Assembly: GCF_000013385.1 (NCBI RefSeq)
Contig: NC_007760.1
Coordinates: 3,136,001 to 3,200,000 of the forward strand
Direction of reading: 5' to 3'
Length of the DNA stretch: 64,000 bases
Source of the DNA: Anaeromyxobacter dehalogenans 2CP-C
GTDB lineage: Bacteria; Myxococcota; Myxococcia; Myxococcales; Anaeromyxobacteraceae
Below are positions 9,382 to 18,577 of this stretch, in pieces. The position numbers and the translations under genes were made by a program. The notes beneath the pieces are model-generated. The model did no database searches. It was not told where the DNA came from and saw nothing but the letters and a program-made list of their open reading frames with translations. The stretch's first letter is position 1; every line of letters begins with the position of its first letter.

Positions 9382-11322
9382 TCAGGCCAGCACGCGGTGC
9401 CGGTGGCACCAGCGGATCAGGACGTAGACCGACCAGACCCTCGACCAGTAGATCCCGGGAGCGCCGTCCAGGAACGCCCGCCAGAGGCGGCCGACCGCGT
9501 CCGGATCCAGCCCGGCCTGCCGCACCGCCGCCGCGTCCCGCATCGCCTCGTCCATCGCGGTGCGCAGGCCCCGCCGGATCCAGCGGTCGAACGGCAGCAC
9601 GAAGCCGCTCTTCGGCCGGTCGAACAGCGCCGGATCGAGGCCGCGCAGGCCCACGCGGCGCAGCAGGGCCTTCTTGCCGATCGGCGAGTAGCGAAGATCG
9701 TCCGGCAGCGCATCGACGCACTCGAACAGCGCCTGGTCCACCAGCGGCACGCGCTGCTCGAGCGACGCCGCCATGCTCGCGACGTCGTTGTCGCGCAGGA
9801 GCCGCTCGCCCAGGAACAGCCGCTGCTCCAGGACGCTGAGGGCCGACAGCGCCGAGCGGCTCCCGGTCTCCGCGTCGAGGCGGGCCCGCATGGCCGGCGG
9901 CAGGCCGTCGCGGAGCGCCGCCACGGTGCCCTCCCCGACCAGCTCGCGCTGGAAGCCCGGCAGGAACAGCGCGTAGGCCAGCTGGTACAGGCCGGACAGG
10001 TCGGCGCCGCGCCGGACCATCTCCGGGAGCTTCGCCCAGCGCGTCTGCGGCGGCGTCGCCCCGCGCCCGCGCCGGAGCGGCGCCGTCCCCACCGTCGCGG
10101 CCGCGACGCGCAGGCCCAGCGGGACCCAGCCCAGGCGCTGGCTGAGCCGCTGCAGCACCGGCAGGTCGCGGAACGAGGTGTACCCGCCGAACAGCTCGTC
10201 GCCGCCGGTCCCGGCCAGCGCCACCGTGAACCCGGCGGAGCGGATGGCGTGCGAGAGGTAGTAGGAGTTGAGGCCGTCGAACGTCGGCTGGTCCAGGCTG
10301 TCCAGGGCGGCCTCGAGGTGCTCGACGAAGTGCCCCTCGGTGAGGACGACCTCCTGGTGCTGCGTCCCGATGGCCTCGGCGATGCGCCGCGCGATCGGGC
10401 CCTCGTTCAGCTCCTGCTCCTCGAACGCGAGCGTGAAGGTGTGGACGGGGGTGCGCGCCACGCGCTGCGCCAGGTTCGCGACCGCCGACGAGTCGATGCC
10501 CCCGGACAGGAACACCGCGAGCGGGACGTCGCTCGCGAGGTGGAGCTCCACGTCGTGCTCGATCGCCCGGGCCAGGTCGGCCTCGGTGGTGGGGCGCCGC
10601 GCCGGCGCGCCCGGGATGCTCCAGAAGTCCACGGCGCGCCGCTCGGCGCCGTCCGGCCCGAACTCCACGGCGCGCCCCGGCCACAGCAGCTCCACCCCCT
10701 CCACGGCCGTCCCGGGGCCGACCACGAACCCGTTCCACACCACCGAGGCCACCGCGCCCGGATCGAGCCGGGGCGTCCCGAGCAGCCCGGAGGCGAGCAG
10801 GGCCCGCAGCTCGGAGGCGAACGCGATCGACCAGTCGCCGCCGGGCTCCCGGCGGCGCGCCACGTACAGCGGCTTGATCCCCAGCGGATCGCGCGCCAGC
10901 CGCAGCGTGCGGGCGGCCGGGTTCCACAGCGCGAACACGAACATCCCCCGCAGCCAGCCCAGCGCCTCGTCGCCGTGGACCGCGAGCGCGCGGAGCATCA
11001 CGGCGGTGTCCCCGCTGGAGGCGAACGCGTGCCCCTCCGCCTCGAGGCGCCGGCGGAGCTCCGCGTAGTCGTAGATCTCGCCGTTGTACGCGACCACGTG
11101 GCCGGTGACCGGATCCGTCATCGGCTGCGCGCCGGCCGGGGAGAGGTCGAGGATCGCGAGGCGACGGTGCGCCAGCATCGCCCCCCGGCCCTCGGCGTCG
11201 GGCGTGGACTCCCAGGTCCCGTCGGCGTCCGGGCCGCGGTGGACGAGCGCGGCGCTCATGCGCGCCAGCGCCGCCCGGTTCGCGTCGCCCAGCTTGCCGA
11301 GGATGCCCGCGATGCCGCACAT
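9382..11322 (-). CDS. asnB: Glutamine-hydrolysing asparagine synthase (AsnB family)
   Basis: The product (646 residues) starts MCGIAGILG, so after Met removal the catalytic Cys is N-terminal, as in class II glutamine amidotransferases. The glutaminase half also carries LVHRGPDADGTW and YNGEIYDY. The synthetase half has the pyrophosphatase loop VFLSGGIDSSAV and later GTGGDELFGGY. Such enzymes make asparagine. AsnB paralogues inside polysaccharide clusters are thought to amidate sugar acids or other carboxylates, and that is the more likely role here. A second AsnB lies at 22340-24352 and differs substantially. Confidence 0.93.
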   Translation of the reverse strand: MCGIAGILGKLGDANRAALARMSAALVHRGPDADGTWESTPDAEGRGAMLAHRRLAILDLSPAGAQPMTDPVTGHVVAYNGEIYDYAELRRRLEAEGHAFASSGDTAVMLRALAVHGDEALGWLRGMFVFALWNPAARTLRLARDPLGIKPLYVARRREPGGDWSIAFASELRALLASGLLGTPRLDPGAVASVVWNGFVVGPGTAVEGVELLWPGRAVEFGPDGAERRAVDFWSIPGAPARRPTTEADLARAIEHDVELHLASDVPLAVFLSGGIDSSAVANLAQRVARTPVHTFTLAFEEQELNEGPIARRIAEAIGTQHQEVVLTEGHFVEHLEAALDSLDQPTFDGLNSYYLSHAIRSAGFTVALAGTGGDELFGGYTSFRDLPVLQRLSQRLGWVPLGLRVAAATVGTAPLRRGRGATPPQTRWAKLPEMVRRGADLSGLYQLAYALFLPGFQRELVGEGTVAALRDGLPPAMRARLDAETGSRSALSALSVLEQRLFLGERLLRDNDVASMAASLEQRVPLVDQALFECVDALPDDLRYSPIGKKALLRRVGLRGLDPALFDRPKSGFVLPFDRWIRRGLRTAMDEAMRDAAAVRQAGLDPDAVGRLWRAFLDGAPGIYWSRVWSVYVLIRWCHRHRVLA

Positions 11323-11409
11323 GCTCCACCCGTCTCCCGCGCCGGGGTGCGCGGCGCCGAAGGCGTCCGAGGTCCGTCCGCGCCGGTCCCCGCCGGCGCG
11401 CCGAGAGCG

Positions 11410-12579
11410 CTACTCCGCCACGCGCGCCGGGATCATCGCCGCGGCCCGGCGCGGCTCGTCGGCCGGCGCCGCCGCGCCCCGCGGGCCGGCCCACGCCGCC
11501 CGCCCCATCAGCTCGAACAGCGCGTCGGCGATCACCACGTGCGTCGCGGCGTTGTAGTGCATGTCCTGCGAGAACCAGAGCGGCTGCCCCTTCGCGTACT
11601 CGGCCCGCAGCGGCGGGGTGAGGTCCACGAAGCGGACGCCGCTGCGCGCGCTCTGGCGCCGGAGCGCGTCCCGGTAGTGATCGAGCGCGAAGTCGCCGCC
11701 GGCGCGGGGGTCCGCGGCCAGGATCTCGCCGGCGCGCAGGTCGATCGCCGTCGGCAGGTACACGTGCACCGGCGTGGCGCCGAGCGCGCGGATCCCGTCG
11801 TCCAGCTCGCTGATGCGGTCCTCCATGCGGCGCGTCGCCTCCGGCGCCACCGCGGGGAAGCTCCGGGCGTACATGCCGAGCAGCTCCGCTGCGCCACCGC
11901 CGCGGGCGGGCAGGTACCGCGCCTGGAGCTTCCGGAGGCCGTCACGGAAGAAGCAGTACGCGGACGAGGTGTTCCCCAGGGTGACGAGCGCGTACGACGG
12001 GAGCCAGTTGCGGCCCTGGAAGATGTATCCGCTGCGGACGACGAGGTCGTGGTAGCGCTCCTCGAACAGCGCCATCAGCTGCGGCGTGAACACGACCACC
12101 ACGCCCTCGGGCCGGCGCGGGGCCGCGCGCACGAAGTCCCGCAGCAGCTCCTCCTGCTCCTGGATGTGGTGGCCTCCGACCGCCAGGTTCACGACCTCGA
12201 TCCCGGACGGACGCCAGCGGTCGCCCAGCAGCCCGACGAAGGACTGCTCGTACTCCACCCCGTTCGCGAACGTCGCGGAGTCGCCCATCCAGGCGACGTA
12301 CGGGGCCGCCAGCAGGCGCGGGCCGGGCGCGGCGTCGCGCAGGCCGAGCGCGTTCGTGTTGACGGTGCAGGAGTACGACGGCGTGGTGGAGAGCTTGCTC
12401 TGGTTCGGCTTCAGCCGGTACGCCTCGCCGTGCGCGACGAAGATGCCGTCGGTGACGTTGGACGGGAGCCGGCCCCTGGCGCGCAGGCCGACCTCGAGCA
12501 GGACCGCGCAGACGATCAGCGTGGGCAGGACCACGCCGACGGCGGGGCGGAGGAATCGCTGGAGTTGCGCCAGGAACAT
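11410..12579 (-). CDS. Membrane-anchored SGNH-fold protein (acyltransferase/esterase-like)
   Basis: From the ATG at 12579 the protein has 389 residues, with a membrane anchor near the N-terminus (VGVVLPTLIVCAVLLEVGL). A GDS-type block follows (AWMGDSATFANGVEYEQSF), then a late D-x-H pair (FSQDMHYNAATHVVIADAL). This is the layout of SGNH hydrolases and of the AlgJ/AlgX-like partners of MBOAT acyltransferases. An MBOAT gene lies 1.2 kb away, so a role in acetylating a surface polysaccharide outside the membrane is a reasonable inference. Longer starts upstream add basic, non-conserved residues. Confidence 0.75.
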   Translation of the reverse strand: MFLAQLQRFLRPAVGVVLPTLIVCAVLLEVGLRARGRLPSNVTDGIFVAHGEAYRLKPNQSKLSTTPSYSCTVNTNALGLRDAAPGPRLLAAPYVAWMGDSATFANGVEYEQSFVGLLGDRWRPSGIEVVNLAVGGHHIQEQEELLRDFVRAAPRRPEGVVVVFTPQLMALFEERYHDLVVRSGYIFQGRNWLPSYALVTLGNTSSAYCFFRDGLRKLQARYLPARGGGAAELLGMYARSFPAVAPEATRRMEDRISELDDGIRALGATPVHVYLPTAIDLRAGEILAADPRAGGDFALDHYRDALRRQSARSGVRFVDLTPPLRAEYAKGQPLWFSQDMHYNAATHVVIADALFELMGRAAWAGPRGAAAPADEPRRAAAMIPARVAE

Positions 12580-12787
12580 TGACTGGAGGATCCGCTCTGG
12601 GGTTGCTCCGGAGCAATCGCCTGAACCCGGTACGCGTCCCGAGCGCCGGACCGCCCGCACCGCGCCCCTCGAAACGTGTCCTGCGCGCGCGGGAGGCCCG
12701 TGGGGCGGACAACCGGCGCGGATTGGTTAGACTGCCTGGGCGGCGGAAGGCAATCCCCTGCTGCCGTTCGCCCCATCGGGAGGATCC

Positions 12788-13621
12788 ATGCCGTTCACGC
12801 GTCTCGTTCGACTGGGCGGCGCGGCCGCCGTGGCGGTCGCCGCCATCTCGGGCCTCGCCCGCGCCGAGGATCCGGCCCTCCGCAAGGACCTCGAGGCGGT
12901 CTCCCGCCGGACGGTGCTGTTCGGGCACCAGTCGGTCGGCACGAACATCCTCGACGGCGTCCAGGACCTCGCCAGCCGGGAGCACGTGCCGCTCGCGATC
13001 GTGGACGCCGGCGCGGCCCCGGGGGCGCTGCCGAAGGGCATCTCGCACGTGTTCGTCGAGCGCAACGGCGATCCCGGGCTCAAGCTGCAGAGCTTCGATC
13101 GGGCGCTCCAGCGCGGCCCGGGAGAGGTGGACGTCGCCCTGCTCAAGTTCTGCTTCGTGGACCTGTTCGAGCAGGGCGATCCGAAGGCGCTGTTCGACCG
13201 CTACCAGGCCTCGTTCCGCGCGCTCCAGGCCAGGCACCCGCGCACCACGTTCGTGCACGTGACCATGCCGCTCACCACCATCCCGAGCGGCCCGAAGGCG
13301 TTCGTGAAGCGGCTCCTCGGCCGCGAGCGCTCCGAGCACCACAACCAGCGGCGCGAGCAGTTCAACGCGCTGATGCGGGCCGCGTACCAGGGGCGCGAGC
13401 CGCTCTTCGACCTCGCCGGCCTCGAGTCCACCCGGCCGGACGGAACGCGCGAGACCTACCCGCTGGACGGGCAGCCCGTGTCCATGCTGGCGGCGGAGTA
13501 CACGGACGACGGCGGGCACCTGAACGGCGTCGGGCGCCAGCGCGCCGCGCGCGAGCTGCTCCGGATCCTCGCGTCCGTCCCCGCGCGCGCGCCGGCGCCG
13601 GTGACGGGCAGCGCGAGGTGA
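12788..13621 (+). CDS. Secreted SGNH/GDSL-like hydrolase
   Basis: The 277-residue product has a signal peptide (AAAVAVAAISGLARA). Its first block reads LFGHQSVGTNI, which places Ser inside GHQS rather than GDS. A late DDGGHLNGVGRQ supplies the Asp-His of an SGNH triad. The central VHVTMPLTT strand also fits the fold. The start follows a clear GGGAGGATCC ribosome-binding site. It is transcribed away from the membrane SGNH gene and converges on the small membrane gene at 13654. It probably acts on an ester in the periplasm or outside; the substrate is unknown. Confidence 0.75.
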   Translation: MPFTRLVRLGGAAAVAVAAISGLARAEDPALRKDLEAVSRRTVLFGHQSVGTNILDGVQDLASREHVPLAIVDAGAAPGALPKGISHVFVERNGDPGLKLQSFDRALQRGPGEVDVALLKFCFVDLFEQGDPKALFDRYQASFRALQARHPRTTFVHVTMPLTTIPSGPKAFVKRLLGRERSEHHNQRREQFNALMRAAYQGREPLFDLAGLESTRPDGTRETYPLDGQPVSMLAAEYTDDGGHLNGVGRQRAARELLRILASVPARAPAPVTGSAR

Positions 13622-13629
13622 GGGGCGGC

Positions 13630-13652
13630 GCGGGCCCGGCCCGGTGGCCCGC
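13630..13652. terminator. Bidirectional hairpin between convergent genes
   Basis: A 7-bp all-GC inverted repeat (GCGGGCC at 13630-13636, GGCCCGC at 13646-13652) with a 9-nt loop fills the 32 bp between the SGNH gene and the convergent small membrane gene. There is no long T tract on either side. Confidence 0.45.
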
Positions 13653-13653
13653 G

Positions 13654-13797
13654 TCAGAAGTTCACGTACACGAACTGCGTCATCCCGGAGCCGCCCTGCT
13701 CGAGCGCCTCGAGCAAGAAGACCGCGATCCAGAACAGCTCGAACGTCAGGATGACGAGCTTCCGGTTTCGCCGCACGCAGTCGAGCACCCGCTTCAC
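13654..13797 (-). CDS. 47-residue membrane protein next to MBOAT (DUF5989-like)
   Basis: The frame opens at a GTG at 13797 just after a good ribosome-binding site (GGGAGGATC). The 47 residues form a basic N-terminus (VKRVLDCVRRNRK), one membrane span (LVILTFELFWIAVFLLEAL) and a tail ending FVYVNF. The size, single span and aromatic C-terminus recall the small DUF5989 proteins found with polysaccharide genes, though I assign that from memory. It starts 11 bp after the MBOAT stop codon, which points to translation from the same mRNA and a possible partnership. Confidence 0.65.
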   Translation of the reverse strand: MKRVLDCVRRNRKLVILTFELFWIAVFLLEALEQGGSGMTQFVYVNF

Positions 13798-13808
13798 GCG
13801 ATCCTCCC

Positions 13809-15083
13809 TCACCCGACCAGCGCGCGCAGCAGCGCGCGGATCTGGCCCAGGTCGAGCACGAACAGCGCCAGCCCCGCCGCGAAGAAGTTGAACGTGGCGA
13901 ACGTGCCGAGCCAGCGGCTGTAGCGCGACGCGAACCAGCGCTGGATCCGCGGGGCGCGGATGCGCTTCTTCTGGCGCTGGTACACGTTCAGCACCGAGAT
14001 GCCGAGGCCGTGGTAGGCGCCCCACAGGACGAAGTGCGGCGCCTCGCCGTGCCAGATGCCGCAGCTCACGAACGTGACGTTCATCCCGATGACCGACAGC
14101 AGCACGGGGCGCGTGCGCAGGTACTCCAGGTTGCGGAGCGCGCGGACCGTCGGCCAGTAGACGTAGTCCACCAGCCAGCTCGTCAGCGTCATGTGCCAGT
14201 TGGTCCAGAGGTCGCGGATGTTCTTCTGGAAGAACGGCTGGCGGAAGTTCTCCGGGAGCCGGATGCCGATGATGCGCGCCCCGCCGATGGCGAGGTCGGT
14301 GTAGCCGGCGAAGTCGAAGAAGAAGTAGAGCGCGTAGGCGTACAGCCCGGTCGCGACGTCGAGCAGCGTCGCCTGGTCCAGCGGCCGCGCCTGGTTGGTG
14401 AGCAGGTACGGCATCACCAGCGGGACGAGCACCACCTTCTTGAAGAGGCCGTGGACGATCCGCTCGCCGCCGGCGCGCAGGTCCGCCCCGAGCGCCGGCG
14501 AGGCGGAGGCCAGCTGCTCCGAGAAGTCGCCGAACCGGTTGATCGGCCCGCTGATGAACGCGGGGAAGAACGTCATGTAGTTGAGGAACGCCAGCGCCTC
14601 GACCCGGCCGAGGGTGCCCCGGTACGTCTCCACGACCACGTGGATGGCCTTGAAGGAGAAGTAGGAGACGCCGACCAGCACCAGCGGGTTCACCACGCCG
14701 CTCGACGCCCTCGGCGCCAGCACCTGCGCGAACGGCCCGAGCAGCAGGCCCTGCAGGAAGCGGTACTTGAAGAGCGCCAGGAACGCGAGGATGGCGACGA
14801 CGCTCCCCACCACCACCACCCGCCGCGCGCGGCTCGATCCCGGCGCGCTCCGGCTCAGCGTGCGCGCGCTCGCGAGCGCCACCCCGGAGACCGCCCAGAC
14901 CAGCGCGAGATCCGCGGCCGAGAAGCCGGGGATGGCGAGGAGCAGCGCGTTCGAGGTCGCCAGCAGCGCGAGCCCGCGCAGCACGGGCGACCCGCCCGCG
15001 AGCCGGACGACGGCCGCGACGGCGAGGAGCGCCGCCCAGAACGGGAGGCTGTAGAAGTAGTCGAAGCTCCAGGTGTGCGGCAT
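13809..15083 (-). CDS. MBOAT family membrane O-acyltransferase (AlgI-like)
   Basis: From the ATG at 15083 the product is 424 residues with many membrane spans. The MBOAT core is visible: FFPAFISGPINRF, DFAGYTDLAIGGARIIGIRLPENF (here split in the protein around residues 250-280) and the proposed catalytic histidine in SCGIWHGEAPHFVLWG. Such proteins move acetyl or other acyl groups across the membrane onto polysaccharides. The nearby SGNH proteins are the expected periplasmic partners. The ATG at 15083 has GAGAGACGG just upstream; earlier ATGs at 15152 and 15119 are possible but less likely. Confidence 0.88.
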   Translation of the reverse strand: MPHTWSFDYFYSLPFWAALLAVAAVVRLAGGSPVLRGLALLATSNALLLAIPGFSAADLALVWAVSGVALASARTLSRSAPGSSRARRVVVVGSVVAILAFLALFKYRFLQGLLLGPFAQVLAPRASSGVVNPLVLVGVSYFSFKAIHVVVETYRGTLGRVEALAFLNYMTFFPAFISGPINRFGDFSEQLASASPALGADLRAGGERIVHGLFKKVVLVPLVMPYLLTNQARPLDQATLLDVATGLYAYALYFFFDFAGYTDLAIGGARIIGIRLPENFRQPFFQKNIRDLWTNWHMTLTSWLVDYVYWPTVRALRNLEYLRTRPVLLSVIGMNVTFVSCGIWHGEAPHFVLWGAYHGLGISVLNVYQRQKKRIRAPRIQRWFASRYSRWLGTFATFNFFAAGLALFVLDLGQIRALLRALVG

Positions 15084-15249
15084 CCGTCTCTCGGCGCGGT
15101 CCCGACCCGCGGCCCGCATTGTCCGCCGGATCCCCGGCGTGCCGGTAGTCACCTGAACCGCCTACGCGACGGCGGCCGGTGGCCCTGCCCTCGCGTCCGG
15201 GCCCGAGGCCCCCGCGCGGGTCAGTCGAGCGGACGGTGCTCCGCCACGC

Positions 15250-16677
15250 TCACCAGCGCAGGTCGGTGAACACCGTCAGCCCGAGCTGCTGCTCGATCTG
15301 CCAGCGCTCGATGATGCGGCCGGAGAGGACGTCGAGGGAGGCCGACAGGAACAGCGCGAAGGCGATCCCGCCCGCCAGCCCGCCCCCCAGGAACAGGAGG
15401 CCGTACGGCTTCGCCGGCGCGCGCGGCAGCTGCGGCGGCGTCACCACGATGTACCGGTACTTGAACGCCGCCTGCGCGGTGTCGAGCTCGACGCGGGCGG
15501 CGTCGAGGCGCTCGGTGAACTGCTGGTGCTGGCGGAGGAGCATGTCCAGCTGCCGGCGCTCGTACTCGAGCCGCGGGTCGTCGGACTCCAGCCGCATGCG
15601 CGCCGCCGCGGCGAGGTCGTCCAGCCCGCCGCCGCCGGCCGCGGCGAACGCGTCCACGTGCCCCCCGCGCCGCTGCAGCTCGCGCTCCAGCCCGGCGATC
15701 TCCGCGTGCAGCGCGTCGAGCTGCGCCGACGGCCCGGAGGCGTTCTCGATCGCGCGCCGGGTGCTCTGCACGGTGGGGTGCTGGGCCGCGTAGATCCCCA
15801 GCTGCTGCTGGAGCTGGGACTGCAGCTCCACCAGGCGCTGCTGGCGGAACTCCTCCAGCGCCGCGGCGGCCCGCCGGCGCGCGCCGAGCGTGTTCTCGAG
15901 GCGGGTCAGCTCCTCGTCGGGGGCGACCCGCGGACGCGGCGCGGGCCGCGCGGGCGCGTTCCGGATGCGGAGCGCGCGCTCCTTCTGCTCGAGCTGATCC
16001 ACGATGGTCGTGATCTGCTTCTGCACCTCGGCGTCGCGGCCCTCGAGGATCGCGATCGTCTCGCCGACCATCCTCACCTCGGTCGCGTAGCGCCCCTCGA
16101 TGAAGTTCTGGACGGCGGCCTGCACCATCTCGAACGCGATCTCCCGGTCGGACCAGGTGAACGAGATGTTCACCAGCCCCTCGGGCCCGACCCAGACCAC
16201 CAGCCGCTCGTTGAGCGTGTCCGCGAGCGCGTCGAGCAGCTGATCGCGGGTGCGGTGCCGGCCGAGCTTCTCGAAGACCCAGTCCCGCGCCTTCACCGCG
16301 GGCGCCCGGCTGGCGAGGTACTTGTCCACGAAGCCGGTCTGCGTGCAGAGCTCGATCAGGTTCTCGCGCCGCAGGAGCTGCTCGCGGGCCGCGCGCGTGG
16401 GCGCGTCCCACTCGCGGTTCATGGTCGGGTTGGACAGCACGCCCATCACCGGGCTGCGCTGCGCGAGGATCGCGCCGCTGACCGTCCACTTGATCGGCAC
16501 GACGAACCGCGCCAGCACGCCCACGGCGAAGACCGCCAGGAACGCCGCCACCGCGACCTTCTTGTGCCGCAGCGGCGCGGAGACGACGAAGCGCAGCCAG
16601 GAGACGAGGCGCGCGGACTCGAAGACGTCCGACGGATCGTCCTGGGGCTGCCCCGGAGGAGTGCCGGTTGGGCTCAT
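15250..16677 (-). CDS. Wzz-like polysaccharide chain-length determinant
   Basis: The 475-residue protein from the ATG at 16677 has the two-span layout of polysaccharide co-polymerases. The first span (VAVAAFLAVFAVGVLARFVV) comes after about 40 cytoplasmic residues. A long helical periplasmic region with coiled-coil character follows (about 190-400, including EVQKQITTIVDQLEQKERAL). The second span near the C-terminus is LLFLGGGLAGGIAFALFL. No Walker-type tyrosine-kinase domain is present, so it is the kinase-free form. It would set chain length for the Wzy-like polymerase. A divergent region of 222 bp separates it from the ligase gene. Confidence 0.82.
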   Translation of the reverse strand: MSPTGTPPGQPQDDPSDVFESARLVSWLRFVVSAPLRHKKVAVAAFLAVFAVGVLARFVVPIKWTVSGAILAQRSPVMGVLSNPTMNREWDAPTRAAREQLLRRENLIELCTQTGFVDKYLASRAPAVKARDWVFEKLGRHRTRDQLLDALADTLNERLVVWVGPEGLVNISFTWSDREIAFEMVQAAVQNFIEGRYATEVRMVGETIAILEGRDAEVQKQITTIVDQLEQKERALRIRNAPARPAPRPRVAPDEELTRLENTLGARRRAAAALEEFRQQRLVELQSQLQQQLGIYAAQHPTVQSTRRAIENASGPSAQLDALHAEIAGLERELQRRGGHVDAFAAAGGGGLDDLAAAARMRLESDDPRLEYERRQLDMLLRQHQQFTERLDAARVELDTAQAAFKYRYIVVTPPQLPRAPAKPYGLLFLGGGLAGGIAFALFLSASLDVLSGRIIERWQIEQQLGLTVFTDLRW

Positions 16678-16899
16678 GTTCACGAGGGTCACCGCCAGCG
16701 GCTGCTCCCCCGGCCGGAACGCCCCGGGGTGGGCACTGGGCCACCTCGCAGAACTTACCATGCGCGCCCGCCGCGTCACGATACCGCCGCGACGGGACAG
16801 TGGACCGCATGGGACGTGCGACCCGGCGGCGCGCCACCACGCGCGTGCCCGGCGCGCGCGACCTCGCGCCCGCGCAGGCCGGTGCTAGCATGCCCGCCC

Positions 16900-18504
16900 A
16901 TGCACGCCAGGGGACCGTTCATCCACGAGTGGGTCGCGGAGCACGCGGCGCGGCAGCCCGATGCGCCCGCCGTCGACACGCCGGCGCACCGCCTCACGTA
17001 CGGCGCGCTGGGCGAGCGTGTGCGCGCGCTGTCCGCGCAGCTCGCGGCCGCCGGCGTCCGCCGCGGCGACCGGGTCCTGGCGGCGCTGCCCAACGTGCCG
17101 GCGACGGTGGTGGCCAGCCTCGCCGTGCACGCGCTCGGCGCCACGGCCGTCGAGGTGAACCGCGAGTGGGGCCCCGACGTCCAGCTCGGCATCGCGCAGG
17201 AGACGGGGGTCCGCCACGCGTTCGTGTTCGGGCGCGACGCCGTCGCCTGGGGCAAGGTGGCCGCGGCGCACCCGTTCGATCGGCTGTGGGTGGTGCACGG
17301 GGGGCCGCTCCCGGAGCGGCTCCTCTCCGACGTCGGCGGCGCGCCGGCGACGCTGCTGCTGGAGGACGGGCGCGTGGATCCCGCGCTGCCGCCCGCCCCC
17401 GCGCCGCCGCCCGCGGACGTCTCGGCCGACGCGCCCGCGCTGATCCTGTACACGTCCGGCAGCACCGGCCGGCCCCGCGGCGTGGTCCAGACGTTCGGGA
17501 ACGTCGAGGCGAACTCGCGCTCCATCGTCGAGTACCTGGGCCTCACGTCCGCCGACCGCGCGCTGCTCGTGCTGCCGCTCTACTACTGCTACGGGCGCAG
17601 CGTCCTCCAGACGCACCTCCTGGCGGGCGGCTCCCTGTTCCTCGACTCGCGCTTCGCGTTCCCGCGCACCGTGCTCGAGGGCTTCGCGCGCGAGGGGTGC
17701 ACCGGGTTCGCCGGCGTGCCGATGACGTTCGAGATCATCCGGCGCCAGGTGGACGTGCGCTCGCTCTCGTTTCCCAGGCTCCGCTACCTGACGCAGGCCG
17801 GCGGCGCGATGGCGCCGGAGACGATCGACTGGGTGCGCGAGGCGTTCGCGCCGGCGAAGCTGTTCGTCATGTACGGGCAGACCGAGGCGACGGCCCGGCT
17901 CAGCTACCTGCCGCCGGAGCGCGCGCGGGAGAAGCGCGGCGCCATCGGCATCCCCATCCCCGGCGTCGAGCTCCGGGTGGTGGACGAGCACGGGCGCGAG
18001 CTGCCGAGCGGAGAGACCGGGCACCTGGTCGCGCGCGGGAAGAACGTGACGCTCGGCTACTTCCGGGACCCCGAGGCGACCGCCGCCATCCTGCACGACG
18101 GCTGGCTGTGGACCGGCGACCTCGCGGAGCGCGATCCGGACGGCTTCTTCTTCCACCGCGGCCGCTCGAAGGAGATCCTCAAGATCGGCGGCCACAGGGT
18201 GAGCCCGATCCAGATCGAGCACGCCGTGGCCGAGCACCCGGAGGTCGCCGAGGCCGCGGTGATCGGCGCCCCGGACCCGCTGAAGGGCGAGGTACCGGTC
18301 GCGTTCGTGGTGGCGCGGCCCGGCGCCAGCCCGACCGAGGAGTCGTTGCGCGCGTTCTGCCAGGCCCGGATGCCGGCCTACCAGGTGCCGGTGCGGTTCA
18401 CGGTGGTGGCGGCGCTGCCGCGCAACGAGTCCGGAAAGCTGCTGCGCGCGGCGCTGGTGGAGTCGGCCGCGGCGGCCGCGGGCGGCGGCCGCGCGCGCGC
18501 CTGA
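16900..18504 (+). CDS. AMP-forming acyl-CoA/acyl-ACP ligase
   Basis: This 534-residue adenylate-forming enzyme has the P-loop LILYTSGSTGRPRG, the A5 motif YGQTEATARLSYLP and the hinge region WTGDLAERDPDGFFFHRGR. It also has GGHRVSPIQIEHAV and the catalytic lysine in PRNESGKLLRAAL near the C-terminus. It would activate a carboxylic acid as an acyl-adenylate and pass it to CoA or to a carrier protein. The acyl carrier protein at 24372 is the natural acceptor, with an SGNH protein, an NAD-synthase-like enzyme and an AsnB between them. The ATG at 16900 is the first that keeps the family's usual N-terminus (FIHEWVAEHA). Confidence 0.9.
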   Translation: MHARGPFIHEWVAEHAARQPDAPAVDTPAHRLTYGALGERVRALSAQLAAAGVRRGDRVLAALPNVPATVVASLAVHALGATAVEVNREWGPDVQLGIAQETGVRHAFVFGRDAVAWGKVAAAHPFDRLWVVHGGPLPERLLSDVGGAPATLLLEDGRVDPALPPAPAPPPADVSADAPALILYTSGSTGRPRGVVQTFGNVEANSRSIVEYLGLTSADRALLVLPLYYCYGRSVLQTHLLAGGSLFLDSRFAFPRTVLEGFAREGCTGFAGVPMTFEIIRRQVDVRSLSFPRLRYLTQAGGAMAPETIDWVREAFAPAKLFVMYGQTEATARLSYLPPERAREKRGAIGIPIPGVELRVVDEHGRELPSGETGHLVARGKNVTLGYFRDPEATAAILHDGWLWTGDLAERDPDGFFFHRGRSKEILKIGGHRVSPIQIEHAVAEHPEVAEAAVIGAPDPLKGEVPVAFVVARPGASPTEESLRAFCQARMPAYQVPVRFTVVAALPRNESGKLLRAALVESAAAAAGGGRARA

Positions 18505-18518
18505 CGTCCCTCTCGCGC

Positions 18519-18542
18519 CTCTCGCGCGCTCGCGCGCGGGAG
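18519..18542 (+). terminator. Hairpin between ligase and SGNH lipoprotein genes
   Basis: A 10-bp stem (CTCTCGCGCG paired with CGCGCGGGAG, one T-G wobble) closes a CTCG loop 14 bp after the ligase stop. There is no T tract, so it may attenuate rather than fully end transcription into the next gene. Confidence 0.35.
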
Positions 18543-18577
18543 GTCCCCGCGCGCGGCGCGTTCCCAGGAGGCGGATC

